Of a stretch of 64,000 nt of DNA, positions 30,310 through 38,490 are shown one piece after another. Position 1 is the first letter of the stretch. Each line of letters opens with the position of its first letter. The notes beneath the pieces were generated by a model that was not told where the DNA came from, did no database searches, and saw only the letters and a program-made list of their open reading frames with translations. The position numbers and the translations under genes were made by a program. The stretch is from Novosphingobium profundi (lineage in GTDB: Bacteria; Pseudomonadota; Alphaproteobacteria; Sphingomonadales; Sphingomonadaceae): the NCBI RefSeq assembly GCF_018491765.1, contig NZ_JABWCU010000002.1, positions 62,001 through 126,000 of the forward strand, given 5' to 3'.

Positions 30310-31701
30310 TCAGGCCCGCACGCCAGATGCCGGCGGGCCGTCGGCCGGTGACTTCAAACCCGCTTTTTCGAGTTCCTCGCGCACGCGCCGGATGACCCCA
30401 CTGGAGGTGGGCAGGTATTCGAACCGGCCTTGCCGGCCCACCGTGACGATCCCGGCCTGCGCGATCCGCTCCAGCGTATTCCGAAGGGTGGCCTCTGTGT
30501 CCGGGCGGTAGAGCGGATAGCAGCCTTCGACGCGGGTGTGCCCCTCCAGCGCGAGATCGCGTGCAAGGCCCAAGCCTTCGACGTGCCCGCGAAAGTCGGC
30601 GAAAATCACATCCGGCGCGTGTTCGCCACCAGGGGGGATGGTGCACTCGATCGCGAGGAACTCGCGAGGCAATGCCGGTTCGGGGTAGATGCGCGAATAG
30701 ATGGTGGCTCGTTTCCAGCGGCCGTGGCGGTCGAAGTTGAAGAGTACGTTGCCGACCCGCGCGTCGAGCCAGGAGGCCGACGCGAACAGCGTGGTCATGT
30801 CGAGAGCCTCGAGCCCGCAGGACGTGCCGAACACGGCCTTGTGCAGCGTCGCGAGCGGGATCGTGGACACGATCGCGCTGGCCCGCAAAGTGCCGCTGTC
30901 GGTTTCCAGTACGAAGGAGGAACCCTCACGGCGGATCGAATCGATCCGTGTCGCAAGGCGGGTTTCGACCCCCTGTGCGCGCAACTGGGCGAGAATTCGC
31001 TCGAAGAGGGGGGCAAAGCCTTCGCGTGGCCGAACATGAAGCACGGGGCGGGGGCGGTTGGCGACCGATCCTCGGGAGAACAACGCCCGCAAGGTCAGGC
31101 GCGCAAGTGCGCGGAGCCGGGTGGCCTTGTCGATGAAGCCCATGCGGTGGAAGAAGAAGGTCTCGCTCACCTCTTCTGGCGGAACATGGTGAAAGCGGGT
31201 GATGTAGTGGCGCAGGCCCGTGCTTTCGAAGAATCGGCGCCCCAGCCGCTTGCGGGAGATCGCATCGAGGCCACCATTGCGTCGAACCCGCAGGCGTGAC
31301 CATGCGAGGTCGAGCAGCGCGAGCAGGAGTTCGAGGGGGCGGCGGCGCAGGAATTCGCGCGGCTCGAGCGGATAGTGCAGCAGTTCGCCGCCTGGCGCGA
31401 TGCGCCGTTGTTGGCGACTGATCGTCGGACACATCTCCTTTAGGCCGGGCGCAAGCGCGAAGAGCCGAGCGTTGGCCTCATAGAAGATCGAGCCGACATC
31501 GAACGTGTAGGGGCCGATCGCGTGCGAGCGATGCGTTCCCCCGCAGCTGGCCTCGGCCTCGACCAGGGTGACCTGCATGCCGGCGGCGGTGAGCGTCTGC
31601 GCGGCGCTGAGGCCGGCGATGCCACCGCCCAGCACGATGACGTTGCCTTGGGGAACTTGGGGCGAGGTGCGCAGGTCAGCCACGCGGGTGCGTGTCGCCA
31701 A
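30310..31701 (-). CDS. FAD-dependent NAD(P)-binding oxidoreductase (UGM/amine-oxidase-like)
   Basis: A 463-residue protein. The dinucleotide-binding motif VIVLGGGIAGLSAAQTL (21-37), followed by VTLVEAEASCGGTHRS, is the FAD site of the NAD_binding_8/amine-oxidase group. The C-terminal TVGRQGRFEYLPTSSGVIRRV resembles UDP-galactopyranose-mutase-like proteins found in surface-glycan loci. Substrate unknown; modification of a nucleotide sugar or lipid-linked sugar is plausible. No ATG is available in frame: an in-frame TGA lies upstream, so the start is TTG 31701 or GTG 31683, with AGGAG about a turn upstream. It is the first gene of the unit with the pyruvyl transferase and glycosidase. Confidence 0.8.
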   Translation of the reverse strand: MATRTRVADLRTSPQVPQGNVIVLGGGIAGLSAAQTLTAAGMQVTLVEAEASCGGTHRSHAIGPYTFDVGSIFYEANARLFALAPGLKEMCPTISRQQRRIAPGGELLHYPLEPREFLRRRPLELLLALLDLAWSRLRVRRNGGLDAISRKRLGRRFFESTGLRHYITRFHHVPPEEVSETFFFHRMGFIDKATRLRALARLTLRALFSRGSVANRPRPVLHVRPREGFAPLFERILAQLRAQGVETRLATRIDSIRREGSSFVLETDSGTLRASAIVSTIPLATLHKAVFGTSCGLEALDMTTLFASASWLDARVGNVLFNFDRHGRWKRATIYSRIYPEPALPREFLAIECTIPPGGEHAPDVIFADFRGHVEGLGLARDLALEGHTRVEGCYPLYRPDTEATLRNTLERIAQAGIVTVGRQGRFEYLPTSSGVIRRVREELEKAGLKSPADGPPASGVRA

Positions 31702-32029
31702 GGCGCGGGTGCTCCTGCGGGGTTGAATTGTTCATGCGCCTCCATCTCGAGCGACCGCAAGGCCAGGGCAGGATCGCTTCGCGTCCCGGTCGTCGCCTAG
31801 GTGCTCGCCGATCTGGTGCAGGCGGGCAACTCGGGACAGCTCCGTTTCGAAGGTGACGGCACCTGCGCGAGGCTTGATGTAGCCGCGTTCGAGACATTTG
31901 AAGGGGCAAGCCCGCCTTGCGGCCACAAGCATAGGCAGATGCTATGCTAACCTGAAATATGACTATTTTACTTTGTGGGTCGCGTGTCGGTAAACGTCGA
32001 TCTGCGAAAGACAAGAACGGGAGAGTGCG
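31702..32029. other. Divergent intergenic region
   Basis: 328 bases between the FAD oxidoreductase (-) and the amidohydrolase (+). It marks the border between the exopolysaccharide locus and the glycoside-utilisation locus. The right part (31940-31980) is AT-rich and probably holds the amidohydrolase promoter. No gene was recognised. Confidence 0.4.
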
Positions 32030-33262
32030 ATGCGGACCTTGATCCGCGATGTATCCATTTTCGATGGCACCGGCAGTGATCCGCGGCCCGGCTCCGTCCT
32101 GGTCGACGGCGAGCGCATTTCCCGCGTGTCCTACGAAGCACCGATTTCCGCCGAGGGCGTCGATTCGGTGATCGACGGGCGCGGCAGGATCCTGATGCCG
32201 GGCCTCGTCGATGCGCACACCCATCTCACCTGGGCCTCCTCGGTCGAGAAGATCTACCACCAGTTCATTCTTCCGCCCGAGGAGTTGAAGGTCGCCGCCT
32301 GGCGCAACGCGCGCGTCCTGCTCGATCACGGCTTTACCTCGATCTATTCGGCCGGCGCCCTGGGCGACATGATCGAGCCCGAACTTGCCGACGCGATCGC
32401 GGCCGGCACGACCCCCGGCCCCCGCATGGTCCCCTCGACGCTCGAACGCAGCCCCGAAGGCGAGGACGGCGTCGAGACCGGCGATGTGTTCAACGGGCGC
32501 GGGCCCGAGGCGATGCGTGCCTTCGTCGAATATTGCCGCAAGGAAGGCGTGCGCTCGATCAAGCTGGTGGTCTCGGGCGAGGACGCGCTCAAGCCGGGTT
32601 CGGCGATGGACGTGCTCTATACGGCCGAGGAAATGCAGGCCGCGGGCGAGGCCGCACGCGAGGCCGGTCTGTGGATCGCGGCTCATGCCTATTCAAACGA
32701 GGCGATCGGCCTTGCGCTCGATGCCGGCGCCCGGATCATCTACCACGGCTCGTTCGCCGACGAGGCGGGTATCGAGCGCATGGTCGCCGAGAAGGACCGC
32801 TTCTTCTATGCGCCGGGGCCGGGCGTTTCGGTCGCTGCGCTCGAGGCCAGTCCGCCGCCGCACGTCGACATGTCGCACATGAAGGCGAGCGCGCAAGTGC
32901 GCATGGAGCGCGAGGCGCGTCTCGTGCCCGAGCTCAAGGCGCGGGGCGTCAGGATCCTGACCGGCGGCGACTATGGATTTCCCTTCAATCCGCATGGCCG
33001 CAACGCCCGCGATCTCGAGCATTTCGTTCGCCATTTCGGTTTCACGCCAGCCGAGGCCCTGCGCTCGGCCACGCAGTTCGGTGGCGAACTGATGGGACTC
33101 GAGGTGGGGCAGGTGCGCGAAGGGTGGCTGGCGGACTTGCTGCTTGTCGACGGAGACCCGACGCAGGATGTTGCCATTCTCCAGGATCCGAGCCGACTTG
33201 CCATGATCATGAAGGGAGGCGTGCTGCACAAGGCGCCGGCCGAAATACCGGCCGCATCATAA
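32030..33262 (+). CDS. Amidohydrolase family protein (imidazolonepropionase-like)
   Basis: A 410-residue metal-dependent hydrolase. The family metal ligands are visible: HTH in GLVDAHTHL (about 61-66), a possible carbamylated Lys in SIKLVVSG, His in AHAYSNEA and YHGSF, and the terminal Asp in ILTGGDYGFPFN. It is a cytosolic member of the group that includes Xaa-Pro dipeptidases and imidazolonepropionase-like enzymes; the substrate cannot be named. No signal peptide. It sits just upstream of a TonB-dependent receptor, separated by 177 bases, so it may belong to the same uptake pathway or be separate. Confidence 0.86.
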   Translation: MRTLIRDVSIFDGTGSDPRPGSVLVDGERISRVSYEAPISAEGVDSVIDGRGRILMPGLVDAHTHLTWASSVEKIYHQFILPPEELKVAAWRNARVLLDHGFTSIYSAGALGDMIEPELADAIAAGTTPGPRMVPSTLERSPEGEDGVETGDVFNGRGPEAMRAFVEYCRKEGVRSIKLVVSGEDALKPGSAMDVLYTAEEMQAAGEAAREAGLWIAAHAYSNEAIGLALDAGARIIYHGSFADEAGIERMVAEKDRFFYAPGPGVSVAALEASPPPHVDMSHMKASAQVRMEREARLVPELKARGVRILTGGDYGFPFNPHGRNARDLEHFVRHFGFTPAEALRSATQFGGELMGLEVGQVREGWLADLLLVDGDPTQDVAILQDPSRLAMIMKGGVLHKAPAEIPAAS

Positions 33263-33439
33263 GCATCATTTCGTAACTCACATCGCGGGAATTGTGTCGA
33301 GAGCTGCGCATAGCACGATGCGTCGGCACCGGATTTGCTCGGCCTCGGTCAAAGTCATCGGGGGAAATCCGGAGAGACACGAGGCCCGTATGAAACCTCA
33401 AGAAGCCAACCATAAGAAGTGACACTGGGAGTGAACACC

Positions 33440-35737
33440 ATGAAGACCATTCGCAAGTTTGCGCTGCTTTCCGGCATTGCCCTTGGCACGCTCGGAGCCC
33501 CGGCGATGGCGCAGGAGGCGCAGGACACCGGCGCCGATACCGCGCAGCCCGGCGAAGGCTCGCTGTCCAGCGAGATCATCGTGACCGCGCAGCGCCGCGC
33601 CGAAAAGGTCACCGAAGTCCCCATCTCGATCACCGTCGCCAGTGGCGCCCAGCTCGAGCGCCAGCAGGTCAACACCGTGAATGACCTCGCGCGCATTGCG
33701 CCGAGCCTGGAAATTCAGTCGGCGCCCGGCCAGAACACCGGCGGTGGCGGCGCGATCCGCGGCATCGGCACGCAGACCTTTTCGCCCGGCGCAGTCGCTT
33801 CGGTGGGTGTCGTCGTCGACCAGGTCAGCCAGGGCAATGCCAATATTTCGGACCTCTTCGACATCGCGCGCGTCGAAGTGCTGAAGGGGCCGCAGGGCAC
33901 GCTGTTCGGCCTGACGACTTCGGCCGGCGTGATCAACATCACCACCAACCGCCCGGACTTCAACGATTTCTCGGCACGCATTCGCACCGAGCTGTCGGAC
34001 GCGGGAACCGCCGGTTCGAAGTACGGCTACCAGGTGGTGCAGGGCCTCGTCAACATTCCGATCTCCTCGGACGCGGCGCTGCGCGTCTCGGGCGTCGCCA
34101 ACTTGCGCCAGGGCGTGAACCGCAACGCGACGACGGGCGACTACAACGACACCAATCGCTACAGCGTGCGCGGCCGCTTCCTGTGGGAGCCGACCGACCG
34201 GGTGAGCGTCAACGTGATCGGCGACTACGCCAAGAGCACCTATGACAACGGCGGCGACTTCTTCACGTTTGTGAAGACGAGCGGTCCGGGCACGTTTCTG
34301 GGCGGTGCCGGTTCCGATTACACCGGCATCACCGACCGTCTTGCCGGCTGCGGCGTGACCGTCAAGGAAGGCAACCGGGACTATTGCAGCGACGAGAGCT
34401 ACCAGGGGCAGACCGAGAACTACGGCGGCTCGCTCCAGGTCGACTACGAGGCCGATCCCTTCACGCTGACCTCGATCACCGCGCTGCGCAAGTCGAACGA
34501 GACGGGCTACGGCGCCGCGTCGAACGTGTTCCGCGGCGACAGTCTCGAGCTGCAGGTCCACAACCTGCCGGTCGATCGCGAGCTCAGCTTGTTCACGCAG
34601 GAATTCCGCGTGAGTTCGGCGGCGGGCAGCCCGATCGAGTACACCGTGGGTGCGTTCTATTCCAACCAGAAGCAGGATCGCGCACCCGAGACCGTCAACG
34701 TCACGCTCGTGCCGTTCCCGGGGCTGGAAATCCCGATCGCCTCGACGATCACGCCGCAGTTGACCATCCGCGACGAATCGCTGGCTTTCTTCGGTCAGGC
34801 GACCGGCCACGTCAGCGACAGCTTCCGCCTGATCGCCGGCGTGCGCTACACGACCGATCGTCTTTCGCTCGACACCTTCGACACGGCCGGCGCGGTTGAC
34901 GATCGCACGATCCTCAATGTCGCAAAGTGGTCGTGGCGCCTCGGCGCGCAGTACGATCTTGCTCCCGATGCGATGGCCTACGCGACGGTGTCGCGCGGCT
35001 TCAAGGGCGGGCAGATCGCGGTGCCGACCAATGCCGATCCCTATGTCGTCCTGCCCGAGATCCCCACCTCCTACGAGGCAGGCTTGAAGGCGACGCTGTT
35101 CGGCGGCTGGGTGGCCGATGCCAGTATCTTCTACATGAAGATCGACAATTTCCAGGCACAGAACTGCACCGTCGATGCCAATGGCATCATCTCGTGTGAC
35201 CAGACGAACATCAACGGCGTGAAGACGCGCGGCGCCGAATTGAACTTCTTCGGCAACGTGACGCACAATCTTTCGCTCAACACCGGCTTCATCTATGCCA
35301 AGTCGACCTACCCGACCAATTTCATCGGGACCGACGGAACCAATATCGGCGGATCGCAGCTCGCCTATGCGCCGCGTTACAAGTTCACGCTCTCGGGTCA
35401 GTACGACATGGAGCTGAACGATAATTTCGGTGCCTTCATCGCGCTCGACACCCAGTGGAAGTCGCGCGTGCGCTACGAAGCCAACTCGGTGTCGGACACC
35501 ACCTTCCGTCCGCACTGGATGGTGGGCGGACGGGTCGGCGTGAAGACCTCGGATGATCGCTATACGATCGCCGTTTTCGTGCGCAATGCCTTCAACGTGC
35601 ACGAGCCGAGCCTGATGCAGAGCGACTTCCCCTACACCAGCACCACCTTCGCCGGTGTCAGCGAGGCCAATATCGGCGCAATCTACGGGCCGCAGTCGTT
35701 CCGCAACGTCGGCCTCAGCCTGGATGCCAAGTTCTGA
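33440..35737 (+). CDS. TonB-dependent outer-membrane receptor
   Basis: A 765-residue protein. A signal peptide (MKTIRKFALLSGIALGTLG, cleavage after AMAQ) is followed by the TonB-box-like SSEIIVTAQRR near residue 45. The plug domain contains NDLARIAPSLEIQ and RVEVLKGPQGTLFGLTTSAGVIN. The rest is the 22-strand barrel, ending with an aromatic C-terminus (LSLDAKF). The start is ATG 33440, with GGGAG upstream. It heads a tightly packed run with a membrane protein, esterase, GH1 and GH106, so a plant-type glycoside or oligosaccharide is the likely ligand rather than iron. Confidence 0.95.
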   Translation: MKTIRKFALLSGIALGTLGAPAMAQEAQDTGADTAQPGEGSLSSEIIVTAQRRAEKVTEVPISITVASGAQLERQQVNTVNDLARIAPSLEIQSAPGQNTGGGGAIRGIGTQTFSPGAVASVGVVVDQVSQGNANISDLFDIARVEVLKGPQGTLFGLTTSAGVINITTNRPDFNDFSARIRTELSDAGTAGSKYGYQVVQGLVNIPISSDAALRVSGVANLRQGVNRNATTGDYNDTNRYSVRGRFLWEPTDRVSVNVIGDYAKSTYDNGGDFFTFVKTSGPGTFLGGAGSDYTGITDRLAGCGVTVKEGNRDYCSDESYQGQTENYGGSLQVDYEADPFTLTSITALRKSNETGYGAASNVFRGDSLELQVHNLPVDRELSLFTQEFRVSSAAGSPIEYTVGAFYSNQKQDRAPETVNVTLVPFPGLEIPIASTITPQLTIRDESLAFFGQATGHVSDSFRLIAGVRYTTDRLSLDTFDTAGAVDDRTILNVAKWSWRLGAQYDLAPDAMAYATVSRGFKGGQIAVPTNADPYVVLPEIPTSYEAGLKATLFGGWVADASIFYMKIDNFQAQNCTVDANGIISCDQTNINGVKTRGAELNFFGNVTHNLSLNTGFIYAKSTYPTNFIGTDGTNIGGSQLAYAPRYKFTLSGQYDMELNDNFGAFIALDTQWKSRVRYEANSVSDTTFRPHWMVGGRVGVKTSDDRYTIAVFVRNAFNVHEPSLMQSDFPYTSTTFAGVSEANIGAIYGPQSFRNVGLSLDAKF

Positions 35738-36219
35738 TGGCGTCGACCGCTCTGGACCGCCTGCTTCGCAAGGAGCAGGCGGTGAGCGCGGCGATCAACG
35801 CGGCCTTGTCCGCCGCGTTCTTCGCGCTGGTCTTCGGCTTCGCCGAGCGCCCGCTGGCAATGGGCGCTCCAGACAATTTTGCCATTGATTTCCTGCCCCA
35901 GGGGCTGATGGTCTCGCTCATGGCTGCGCTGGTTCCTTCGCTTCTGGTCCGTTCGCGCTTGCGCAAGGACGGCCGGGTTTGCCTCTCCCAGGGGCCCGGC
36001 GGCGGGGTGATCTTGCGCGAGGTCCTGGTCGCCGTCCTCGCAGGCTGCGCAAGCGCGGCGTTGCTGATGACGTTCGCGCTCGTCGGGCCACTCGACGGGG
36101 TTTCGGCCCGCGCCGCGCTGGCCTTCAAGATCGTTTACGGTGCGGGTTTGGGCCTGCTCTGCACGCGCCGGACGCTGGTGGCGCTTTATGGCCGCTTTTT
36201 CGAGGGAGCCCAGGCATGA
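35737..36219 (+). CDS. Small integral membrane protein, unknown function
   Basis: A 160-residue protein with about four hydrophobic helices (near 18-35, 52-72, 92-115 and 125-147). No family recognised. Its ATG overlaps the receptor stop (TGATG) and its own stop overlaps the esterase start, so it is embedded in the uptake operon. It could help transport or anchor the pathway in the inner membrane; nothing in the sequence proves it. Confidence 0.75.
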   Translation: MASTALDRLLRKEQAVSAAINAALSAAFFALVFGFAERPLAMGAPDNFAIDFLPQGLMVSLMAALVPSLLVRSRLRKDGRVCLSQGPGGGVILREVLVAVLAGCASAALLMTFALVGPLDGVSARAALAFKIVYGAGLGLLCTRRTLVALYGRFFEGAQA

Positions 36220-37076
36220 GCGACTTGATCCGCGATTTCGGAACCCGGCTGGGGCCCGATGTCGTCGAGGCCATGCGGGCCCTTTACGAGGCCGAGCAGG
36301 CGCCGCTTGCCGCCGCGATGCCGCCGCTCGCCGCCGATTGCGCCTATGGCCCCGACAAGCGCAACCGGCTCGACCTCTACCGGGGCGAGGGCACCTGGAA
36401 GCCGGGTCAGCCGCTGCGCCCGATCGTGCTCTTCGTGCATGGTGGCGGCTTTCTCGTGGGAGACAAGGGCAATGGCGAGCACGGCTGGGCGAACGCGCAT
36501 GTCGGGCGCTGGGCGGCGGCCAACGGCTATCTCGGTGCGGTCATGAACTACCGTCTCGCCCCGCGCGACATGTGGCCTTCGGGTCCCGAGGACGTGGGTC
36601 TCGCGGTCGACTGGCTGCGGGCGAACGCCGCACAGCATGGCGGCGATCCCGAGCGCCTCTTCCTGCTGGGCACATCGGCGGGCGCGGTCCACGTCGCAAG
36701 CTTCATCATGGCGCGTGACGACCATGCCCTGTGCGTGCGCGGCGCGGCGCTGCTATCGGGCCTCTACGGGGTCACCCCGCTCGAGGAGCGCGACATGCGC
36801 TACTACGGTCCGCAGGATTGCTATGACCGGCGCATGCCGCTTTCGGCGGTAATGAAGACGAACCTTCCGATGCTTCTGGCCTGCTCGGAATTCGATCCCC
36901 CGCGCTTCCAGACCGAGTGGGCCAGCCTGCTCCAGGCGCGCCTCGGCCGGCACGGCACGCTCCCGCGCCTGCACTACGGGCGTGGCCATAATCACTATTC
37001 GCTGGCGATGCACCTGGGGACGGCGGACCGACGCCTCTCCGACGAATTGCTCGCGTTCTTTTCCGATCCTGTCTGA
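36216..37076 (+). CDS. Alpha/beta hydrolase, HSL-type esterase
   Basis: A 286-residue serine hydrolase. The HGGGF oxyanion motif (75-79) and GTSAGA (nucleophile Ser154) place it with hormone-sensitive-lipase-type esterases. The acid is probably the Asp in ACSEFDPP and the base a His in GRGHNHYS. No signal peptide, so cytosolic. In this operon it may remove an acyl ester from the imported glycoside. ATG 36216 overlaps the upstream stop by four bases; the open frame before it belongs to the neighbour. Confidence 0.9.
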   Translation: MSDLIRDFGTRLGPDVVEAMRALYEAEQAPLAAAMPPLAADCAYGPDKRNRLDLYRGEGTWKPGQPLRPIVLFVHGGGFLVGDKGNGEHGWANAHVGRWAAANGYLGAVMNYRLAPRDMWPSGPEDVGLAVDWLRANAAQHGGDPERLFLLGTSAGAVHVASFIMARDDHALCVRGAALLSGLYGVTPLEERDMRYYGPQDCYDRRMPLSAVMKTNLPMLLACSEFDPPRFQTEWASLLQARLGRHGTLPRLHYGRGHNHYSLAMHLGTADRRLSDELLAFFSDPV

Positions 37077-37087
37077 GGCCCTATTCC

Positions 37088-38413
37088 ATGACCGATTTCG
37101 CTCCTCTCGACCGCCGCGGCCTGCTTGCGGCTTCGGCCGCGCTGGCGGCGGCGCCGGCCTTCGCGCGGGCGGCCGCAAAGCGCGTCGATCCCAACTTCCC
37201 CAAGGGCTTCCTGTGGGGCGCCGCCACGGCTGGCCATCAGGTCGAGGGCAACAACACCGCCTCGGACACCTGGTTTCTGGAGAACCAGCAACCGACCGTC
37301 TTTGCCGAGCCCTCGGGCGATGCCTGCAACAACCTGGAACTTTGGGCCACCGATCTCGACATCGTGAAGGACCTCGGTCTCACCTCCTATCGCTTCAGTG
37401 TCGAATGGGCCCGGATCGAGCCCGAGAAGGGCCTGTTTTCGCAAGCCATGCTCGACCATTACAAGCGCATCGTCGAGGGGTGCCATGCGCGCGGGCTGGC
37501 ACCGCTGGTCACCTTCAACCACTTCACCGCGCCGCGCTGGTTCAGCGCGCAGGGCGGCTGGACCGCCGCCGATGCGCCCCAGCTTTTCGCGCGCTACTGC
37601 GACAAGGTCGCGCGGGCGATCGGTGCGGACATCGCCATGGCGATGACGCTCAACGAGCCCAACATCCTGCTGATCCTCAAGGGCATCCTGCCGCCGCCGG
37701 TGTGGGACATGCAGCGCGCCACGGTGGCGAAGGCGGCCGAGCGGCTGGGCGTGGCCAAGTTCGTCAGCGCGAACGTCGCCGGACCCGAGGACGTCGAGGC
37801 ACTTCAGGCCGGGCTCCAGGCCGGCCACAAGGCCGCGCGTGCGGCAATCAAGGCGGTACGCGGCGATCTTCCGGTCGGCTTCACGCTTTCGGTGGTCGAC
37901 GAGCAGGCCGCGGGCAAGAACTCGCTGCGCGACAAGGTGCGTGCCGAAGCCTACGGGGCCTGGCTCGAGATCGCCAAGGACGACGATTTCATCGGCGTTC
38001 AGAACTACGAGCGGGCAGTGTGGAACGACAAGGGCCGCCTGCCGGCGCCCGAGGGGGCCGATCGCAACTGGTCGGGGACCGAAGTCTGGGCGCCCTCGCT
38101 CGCCGGAGCGGTGCGCTACGCCCATTCCGTCGCCGGTGTGCCCGTGCTCGTCTCCGAACACGGCGTGGGCACCGATGACGACACTTTGCGCGCCCGCTTC
38201 ATTCCGGCCGCGCTCGAAGGGCTCAAGCGGGTGATGGACGAGGGCGTGCCGGTGCTCGGCTACGTGCACTGGTCTTTGCTCGACAATTTCGAGTGGATCT
38301 TCGGGTACAAACCCCATTTCGGCCTGTGCTCGGTCGATCGCACCACATTTGCCCGCACCCCCAAGCCGAGTGCCCGGGTGCTCGGCGGGATCGCGCGGCG
38401 CAACGCGGTGTGA
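37088..38413 (+). CDS. GH1 beta-glucosidase-like enzyme, Tat-exported
   Basis: A 441-residue protein. A twin-arginine signal (DRRGLLAASAALAAAPAFARA, 8-28) predicts export of the folded enzyme to the periplasm. The GH1 barrel has FLWGAATAGHQVEG, the acid/base Glu190 in MTLNEPN, the likely nucleophile Glu357 in VLVSEHGVG and the substrate-binding DNFEWIFGYKPHFGL. SEHG replaces the usual TENG, as in some GH1 subgroups. It should cleave a beta-linked glucose or related sugar. It follows the esterase by 11 bases. Confidence 0.92.
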   Translation: MTDFAPLDRRGLLAASAALAAAPAFARAAAKRVDPNFPKGFLWGAATAGHQVEGNNTASDTWFLENQQPTVFAEPSGDACNNLELWATDLDIVKDLGLTSYRFSVEWARIEPEKGLFSQAMLDHYKRIVEGCHARGLAPLVTFNHFTAPRWFSAQGGWTAADAPQLFARYCDKVARAIGADIAMAMTLNEPNILLILKGILPPPVWDMQRATVAKAAERLGVAKFVSANVAGPEDVEALQAGLQAGHKAARAAIKAVRGDLPVGFTLSVVDEQAAGKNSLRDKVRAEAYGAWLEIAKDDDFIGVQNYERAVWNDKGRLPAPEGADRNWSGTEVWAPSLAGAVRYAHSVAGVPVLVSEHGVGTDDDTLRARFIPAALEGLKRVMDEGVPVLGYVHWSLLDNFEWIFGYKPHFGLCSVDRTTFARTPKPSARVLGGIARRNAV

Positions 38414-38423
38414 CGCAGCCTCT

Positions 38424-38454
38424 TGCGCTTGCCCGCCCGAGTAGGGCAAGCGCA
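38424..38454 (+). terminator. Intercistronic hairpin between GH1 and GH106
   Basis: An 11-base-pair perfect stem (TGCGCTTGCCC and complement) with a 9-base loop, starting 11 bases after the GH1 stop. No T-tract follows, so it may protect the upstream mRNA or reduce read-through into GH106 rather than end transcription fully. Confidence 0.5.
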
Positions 38455-38490
38455 GGAAAATTATCCGAAAATCAAGTTGGGAGTGCCGGA

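Noticed and set aside
33398..35602. Long minus-strand open frame opposite the TonB receptor
   Set aside because: Antisense shadow; the + strand protein has signal peptide, plug and barrel.
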